From positions 1 to 10,100 of the forward strand of contig JALSPH010000174.1 of assembly GCA_026986055.1 (NCBI GenBank): a stretch of 10,100 bases of DNA. The letters run 5' to 3'. Every line of letters begins with the position of its first letter. Within the stretch, counting starts at the first letter, position 1. Source of the DNA: Campylobacterales bacterium. GTDB lineage: Bacteria > Campylobacterota > Campylobacteria > Campylobacterales > Hydrogenimonadaceae. The notes below the pieces were generated by a model, which was not told the origin of the DNA, made no database searches, and saw nothing but the letters and a program-made list of their open reading frames with translations. Below, piece after piece: positions 6,104 through 10,100 of the stretch. Made by a program: the position numbers and the translations under genes.

Positions 6104-7002
6104 CGAAAAACAGACTTCTTGCCAGACAGCTTAAAAAGTGCAAAATCGAGTCGGCGGAGTCGATTACGCCACAGAAGTTTCAGGAGTTCTTGAAACTTGT
6201 GGAATCCTCCTATGAAGGGTACGACAAAAGTTTGAAACTTCTGGACAGATCGCTTGAAATAGCATCCGAAGAGATGAGAGAGGCTCTTAGAAAAAACGAG
6301 GAGCAGTCGAAACGTATGATAGAGCAGTCGAGATTGGCGACGATGGGGGAGATGACCAGTATGATCGCACATCAGTGGAGACAGCCGCTAAATGTCATCA
6401 GTCTGACTGCAACCGATTTGAAATTGAAGCTTCTAATGGGTGATGGTGACAAAAAAATAGTTGCTGAAGGGCTTGACAAGATCGTCTCTTACGTTCGGCA
6501 CATGAGTGAAACCGTGGAAGATTTCAGGACCTTTTTCAAAAGCGGTAAAAAGAGAGAGATCACATCTTTCAAAGAGATTGTAGAGAGTATCGAAGGGATC
6601 ATAGAGACATCGACAAAGAACCGTTCCATCGATATAACCTACACTTTTAACGGCGTATGCAGATTTAAAAGCTATCCGAACGAGTTGAAACAGGTGGTTT
6701 TGAATCTCGTTAAAAATGCGGAGGATGTCTTGAGTGAAAGAGGTGTCGAAAATCCTTGCATAGAGATAGTCTCATGGTGCGACAAGAGTGGCAGGTACCT
6801 TGAAGTAAGGGACAATGGAGGGGGAGTTTCGCCCGATATTCTGGAAAAGATTTTCGAACCGGATTTCTCTACGAAAGAAGAAGATGGAACAGGTATAGGC
6901 CTCTATATGAGCAAGGTAATCATAGAGGAGCATTGCGGAGGTAAATTGAAGGTGCGTAACGGCGAGAAGGGGGCTATATTTACCATAGAGTTGAATGGGT
7001 GA
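6100..7002 (+). CDS. Soluble sensor histidine kinase lacking its own sensor domain
   Basis: A 300-residue protein with only the kinase core. Residues about 1-80 are helical and highly charged, probably a coiled coil leading into the dimerisation helix. The phospho-acceptor His91 lies in IAHQWRQPLN, a form typical of Campylobacterota kinases. The ATP-binding domain has the N box LVKNAED (Asn206), the G1 box DNGGG (Asp238), an F box around FEPDFSTKE, and the G2 box GTGIGL (from Gly263). All catalytic boxes look intact. There is no membrane segment, PAS, GAF or HAMP domain, so a signal must come from a partner; the translationally coupled FIST protein is the obvious candidate. No response regulator follows. 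The start is ATG 6100 rather than ATG 6046, judged from the ribosome site and the 4-nt overlap. Confidence 0.9.
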   Translation: MTKNRLLARQLKKCKIESAESITPQKFQEFLKLVESSYEGYDKSLKLLDRSLEIASEEMREALRKNEEQSKRMIEQSRLATMGEMTSMIAHQWRQPLNVISLTATDLKLKLLMGDGDKKIVAEGLDKIVSYVRHMSETVEDFRTFFKSGKKREITSFKEIVESIEGIIETSTKNRSIDITYTFNGVCRFKSYPNELKQVVLNLVKNAEDVLSERGVENPCIEIVSWCDKSGRYLEVRDNGGGVSPDILEKIFEPDFSTKEEDGTGIGLYMSKVIIEEHCGGKLKVRNGEKGAIFTIELNG

Positions 7003-7063
7003 AAACTGTTTTTGGAGTTTTTGCCCAGGATTCTTTGCAGAGAACCTCTAAGAGAGTCGCAAT

Positions 7064-7711
7064 ATGAAGTGGTCTCTGTCCGGTTTCGATAGCTATATCG
7101 CCTCCTTGGCGGAGAGTTGCCGAAGTCCCGCTCTTACAGACCTTATGTTTTGGATAACATATCTTGGAAAGTGGCAGAGCCTGACCATATTCTTCATAGC
7201 GGCGATTGCACTATTTTTACGGCACAAAGAGAGGTTCGAGGCTCTATTTCTCTCTTTCTCCTTTATAGGATCTCTTCTTTTTGTATATATTCTAAAAACT
7301 CTGTTTAAGCGCCAAAGGCCTGATATGGCCGTCTATATCGAAAGCGGTTACTCCTTTCCGAGTGCCCATGCCGTAGTGGCGATTACCCTCTACGCTCTTT
7401 TGTTCTATCTTTTGGCACGCAGGATCGAGGGTCCTTTTTTAAAAGGTGCAGTTTTTACGGCAGGAGCGGTTTTGGCCCTGTTTATCGGCATAAGCCGCAT
7501 ATATCTGGGAGTACATTACGCAAGCGACGTTTTGGCAGGATTCGCTTTGGGGTTGGGGTGGGTTCTGGTTGTCAAACATATTTTAAAAAGATTTTGCCGA
7601 AGCGTACCCCTCTTTGAGGGCAGAGGTTTTCGCTTCGACCCTTTTGATGCTCTAACGCTGCTTTTGGCATTGACCACCTTCTTTCTCTACTGGTCCATCA
7701 AGGGTGCTTGA
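7064..7711 (+). CDS. PAP2-family membrane phosphatase
   Basis: A 215-residue integral membrane protein with about five to six hydrophobic segments and the complete three-part PAP2 signature. Motif C1 is K78-TLFKRQ-R85-P86, C2 is P99-S-A-H102, and C3 is S144-R145-IYLGV-H151-YAS-D155. These form the site that passes phosphate through a His intermediate. The family includes undecaprenyl-diphosphate phosphatases (PgpB/BacC-like), phosphatidylglycerophosphate phosphatases and lipid A phosphatases; the sequence alone does not separate them, and a cell-envelope lipid phosphate is the likely substrate. ATG 7064 has AAGAGAG 7 nt upstream. The gene lies 61 nt after the kinase with no clear promoter between, so it may share that transcript. 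Its last 14 nt overlap the end of the convergent metallopeptidase gene. Confidence 0.88.
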   Translation: MKWSLSGFDSYIASLAESCRSPALTDLMFWITYLGKWQSLTIFFIAAIALFLRHKERFEALFLSFSFIGSLLFVYILKTLFKRQRPDMAVYIESGYSFPSAHAVVAITLYALLFYLLARRIEGPFLKGAVFTAGAVLALFIGISRIYLGVHYASDVLAGFALGLGWVLVVKHILKRFCRSVPLFEGRGFRFDPFDALTLLLALTTFFLYWSIKGA

Positions 7712-10100
7712 ACCCTTTTTGCGCTCCTCTCTTTTCTCTGCCGCTCTCATCCTCAGATTCGAAGGAGATGGGCACTTTAACCTCTTTTGAGCCTCTTAAA
7801 ACCGTTACTGTCGTATCTTTTGGCGCAAAGAAGAGTTCCAGTTTAAGATCGGGGATGGAGTTGACTCTATTGCCATCTACCGCAACGATAACATCACCCT
7901 TTTTTATGCCGCCTTTTACTGCAGGCGAGTTCTCTACAAGTTTGACGACTTTAAGCTCGTCGTCTCCTTCGAGATATACTCCGATCTTCTTCTCTTTTTC
8001 GGTCTCGATAGGTTCAGGATAGAGCAGATAGTCTGCGATACCGGGCTTCGGCTTCATGGAGTTTATGACGATCTTGTAATCTTTTATACCTCGTCTCTTT
8101 ACTCTGTCGGGTATGCCGTATCCGAACATAACGTGGCCGTTTCCTGCCAGTACAACCATAGTGCGGTCAGTATTTTTTTTCAGGTACTTTACGACATTCT
8201 TCGCCATAGTCTCATCCCAAAGAAGCTGCGCATAGAAAAACTCGTCGAAATTTTTGAACATTTGCGACTGATGGCTAGAAAAGATCATTCTAAGTTCATC
8301 TTTGTACTCTTCGTTTGAGAAGTCTATGGAGTCCGGTACTCTGCTTCTCTCTCTTCTATTCAAAGAGTCGATCCCTTCACGTACCACCTTTTGGGTTATC
8401 TCTCTTTCGATATTGAGTGCGACTATGGGGAGCTTCTGCTTTTTTGCATATAGTATTATCGGTCTGTAGAAGTGGTAGTTGTATTTCCACCTTTTGAAAT
8501 ACTCCGTTTTTCTCAGCATCTCCTTTTCATCTATTTTTCCCTCAATGAATTGGTCAAGATACTTCTGGTAAGGCTCCTGGAACATCTCCATCCCTATGGC
8601 CACTTTTTTACCCGATTCGACCAGAGCCTTTATGATTTTGAGCTGGTTTAGATGGTTCGAAAATTTGGTATGCTGCTCCCCTACGAAGAGCACTCTCTGA
8701 TTCAAAAGCGCGGGATATATAGAATTTAGCGGATCAAGTGTTGGTTTCAAAGCGTACGAGCCGCTGCGCACTTTGAATACCGCCCCTTTTTGGGAGGGTT
8801 TCGTTATCTTCTCGAGGATTTTGCCATTTTTCATGACAACGGTGGAGTATTTTCCAAGATGTCTAAGTTTGAAAAATATAGCTCTTGAGAGTTTACGACT
8901 CTCGAAGACCGCTACCACTTTCGATCTGTTGAAGGGGTTTTTGAAAACTTCTACTTTCGTGTCACCCGCCATCTCGAAATCTAGGGCTATCTGCTTCAGA
9001 AAGCTGTTGTTTGCACCGAGTATAAGAATATCCTCTTTTTTGAGGGTATCGTACTTCACTTCGTCTGCATATACGACCTTTTTGAATACTCTCAACATTT
9101 TTGAAAAGCGCTTTTTGTCTGCACGATCTACGACGACGGTAACGTCCCCTTCAAGTATGCGTGCGATGACGGGAGGAACTTCGGCAGGCTGAAGACGCCT
9201 GAAAATTTCGTAGTTTTCATCTACGACGATCTTTTTAGGCTCTATGTCGAGTTCGAGTCTCTGCCTCTTTTTGGAAAGATCTATCGTCTCCCACAGACAC
9301 TCATCTTCGGAACAGACTTTTATAGGCAGGCGTGTAAGCTTACCGTTGCTGTGGATGTCGAAAGTGAGTATATATCTGTCATCTACGAAGCTAAGTTTTG
9401 TGTTGTAAATGGTGAAGTCGAAAGCCCCTTTACGGTAAACCCATGTTTTGAAAAATTCGAGCAACTTCTTGCCGGAAGCCTCCTCGAAGACTCTTCTTAA
9501 ATCTTTATAGCTCGCGGTTTTGAAGGGGTACTCTTTCAAGAGCTTTTTCACACCTCTTTCGAAAGCCTCTTTGCCGATTTTTCTCTCCAGCATATAGAAG
9601 AAAAATGCGGACTTTCCGTAACCGATAGCATTTTTACTCTCTTTTGTTTTGGAGGTGAACTCTATGAGAGCTATCTCGTTTTCAGAGTTTACGTATGAGT
9701 CGTACTTTATGAGCAGCTCTTTTCTGTATCTGGCACCTTCGCCGGCCTCTTTGGCGTAGAGGTAGTCGGAGTAGAATGTAGTAAGCCCCTCTACCCAGTT
9801 TCCTCTATATGGTGCGTAAACGTAGTTTCCGAACCACTGGTGGACGATCTCATGCCCCAAAGAGGAGTCGAAAACGAAAGGCTTGTCGATAATCTGCTTC
9901 CCTATAAGAGTGAAGGTCGGCATGGAGTATCCGGCAGGGAACGGAGCTTCCGCCACCCTGAAACTATCGAACGGTAAAAACCCGAACATTTTTTTATATT
10001 TCTTGAAATATTGGGCGCTTTTTTGAAGATACTTTTGTGAAAGCGGTGCATCTTCGGGGTAGAGATAGGTAGAGAGTTTCATACCGCTTTCTGTATCTAT
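7698..10100 (-). CDS. M1-like metallopeptidase fused to ChaN/DUF399 and PDZ domains, 5'-truncated
   Basis: The frame is open from the right edge (800 residues visible), so the ATG at 10080-10082 is probably internal and the N-terminal beta domain and any signal peptide lie outside. The first visible part is a gluzincin: HEIVHQWFGN (HEIVH at 9840-9854) and GNWVEGLTTFY, with the third zinc ligand Glu at 9789-9791. The M1 region ends near 9170 (EIFRRLQPAEVPP). An alpha/beta linker of about 130 residues follows to roughly 8770. Then comes a ChaN/DUF399 domain (about 8750-8080) with LFVGEQH at 8670-8690, GMEMFQEPYQKYLD, YRPIILYAKK and AGNGHVMFG near 8133. ChaN proteins belong to the Tiki/TraB/EreA superfamily and some bind haem. 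A PDZ domain (about 7990-7750, NSPAVKGGIKKGDVIVAVDG) closes the protein. A periplasmic or surface location is inferred. The usual GAMEN exopeptidase motif is missing, so aminopeptidase activity should not be assumed. Confidence 0.85.
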   Translation of the reverse strand: MDTESGMKLSTYLYPEDAPLSQKYLQKSAQYFKKYKKMFGFLPFDSFRVAEAPFPAGYSMPTFTLIGKQIIDKPFVFDSSLGHEIVHQWFGNYVYAPYRGNWVEGLTTFYSDYLYAKEAGEGARYRKELLIKYDSYVNSENEIALIEFTSKTKESKNAIGYGKSAFFFYMLERKIGKEAFERGVKKLLKEYPFKTASYKDLRRVFEEASGKKLLEFFKTWVYRKGAFDFTIYNTKLSFVDDRYILTFDIHSNGKLTRLPIKVCSEDECLWETIDLSKKRQRLELDIEPKKIVVDENYEIFRRLQPAEVPPVIARILEGDVTVVVDRADKKRFSKMLRVFKKVVYADEVKYDTLKKEDILILGANNSFLKQIALDFEMAGDTKVEVFKNPFNRSKVVAVFESRKLSRAIFFKLRHLGKYSTVVMKNGKILEKITKPSQKGAVFKVRSGSYALKPTLDPLNSIYPALLNQRVLFVGEQHTKFSNHLNQLKIIKALVESGKKVAIGMEMFQEPYQKYLDQFIEGKIDEKEMLRKTEYFKRWKYNYHFYRPIILYAKKQKLPIVALNIEREITQKVVREGIDSLNRRERSRVPDSIDFSNEEYKDELRMIFSSHQSQMFKNFDEFFYAQLLWDETMAKNVVKYLKKNTDRTMVVLAGNGHVMFGYGIPDRVKRRGIKDYKIVINSMKPKPGIADYLLYPEPIETEKEKKIGVYLEGDDELKVVKLVENSPAVKGGIKKGDVIVAVDGNRVNSIPDLKLELFFAPKDTTVTVLRGSKEVKVPISFESEDESGREKRGAQKGFKHP

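Noticed and set aside
6784..6795. Exact 12-nt copy of the left end of the inverted repeat (AAGAGTGGCAGG, also at 4721-4732)
   Set aside because: It lies in kinase coding sequence for DKSGRYLE and has no matching second arm. A few chance 12-mer repeats are expected in 10 kb.
8773..9192. A 139-codon plus-strand frame inside the metallopeptidase gene
   Set aside because: It is the complement of the linker and M1 tail coding sequence. Its Ser/Thr-rich composition is typical of antisense shadows.
10080..10082. ATG at 10082 as the true start of the metallopeptidase
   Set aside because: The frame stays open to the window edge (six more codons), and an M1 protein needs its N-terminal beta domain before this point, so this Met is internal.

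Overview
The window reads as a chromosomal segment of a free-living Campylobacterota (epsilonproteobacterium), probably a Sulfurovum/Nitratifractor/Sulfurimonas-like chemolithotroph. This rests on protein style (an IAHQWRQPLN-type histidine kinase H-box, a FIST sensor protein, compact genes with ATGA overlaps). It is inference, because no rRNA or other taxonomic marker is present.

Region 1 (1-4581, + strand) is a tightly packed carbon-metabolism cluster. It holds the last 61 codons of a probable class I (DeoC/FbaB/LacD-like) aldolase, an alpha-glucan phosphorylase (glgP), a glyceraldehyde-3-phosphate dehydrogenase (gap), a small glycine-rich membrane protein of the general-stress-protein-17M kind, and a 2,3-bisphosphoglycerate-dependent phosphoglycerate mutase (gpmA). 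Two junctions are 4-nt ATGA overlaps and the other two gaps are 22 and 10 nt, so this is almost certainly one operon linking glycogen breakdown to the triose part of glycolysis/gluconeogenesis. The GAPDH lacks the NAD-selecting Asp and has a very basic S-loop, which suggests NADP use.

Region 2 (4582-4951) is a 370-nt non-coding stretch. It contains a long imperfect inverted repeat (4723-4886, about 47 colinear pairs), with a CCGC/GCGG core flanked by A and T runs that could be a bidirectional terminator. An extended -10 promoter and a Shine-Dalgarno sequence follow, and they place the start of the next gene at TTG 4952.

Region 3 (4952-7711, + strand) holds a stand-alone FIST-domain sensor protein coupled by ATGA to a soluble histidine kinase with no sensor domain, then a PAP2-type membrane phosphatase. 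The FIST protein and kinase look like a split sensor-kinase pair. No response regulator is encoded here.

Region 4 (7698-10100, - strand) is the 3' part of a large gene running off the right edge. It encodes an M1-like gluzincin metallopeptidase fused to a ChaN/DUF399 (Tiki/TraB-superfamily) domain and a C-terminal PDZ domain. It converges on the PAP2 gene with a 14-nt tail-to-tail overlap. This fusion, the long inverted repeat and the split FIST/kinase pair are the most interesting items. No tRNA, rRNA, CRISPR array, insertion sequence or phage gene was recognised.
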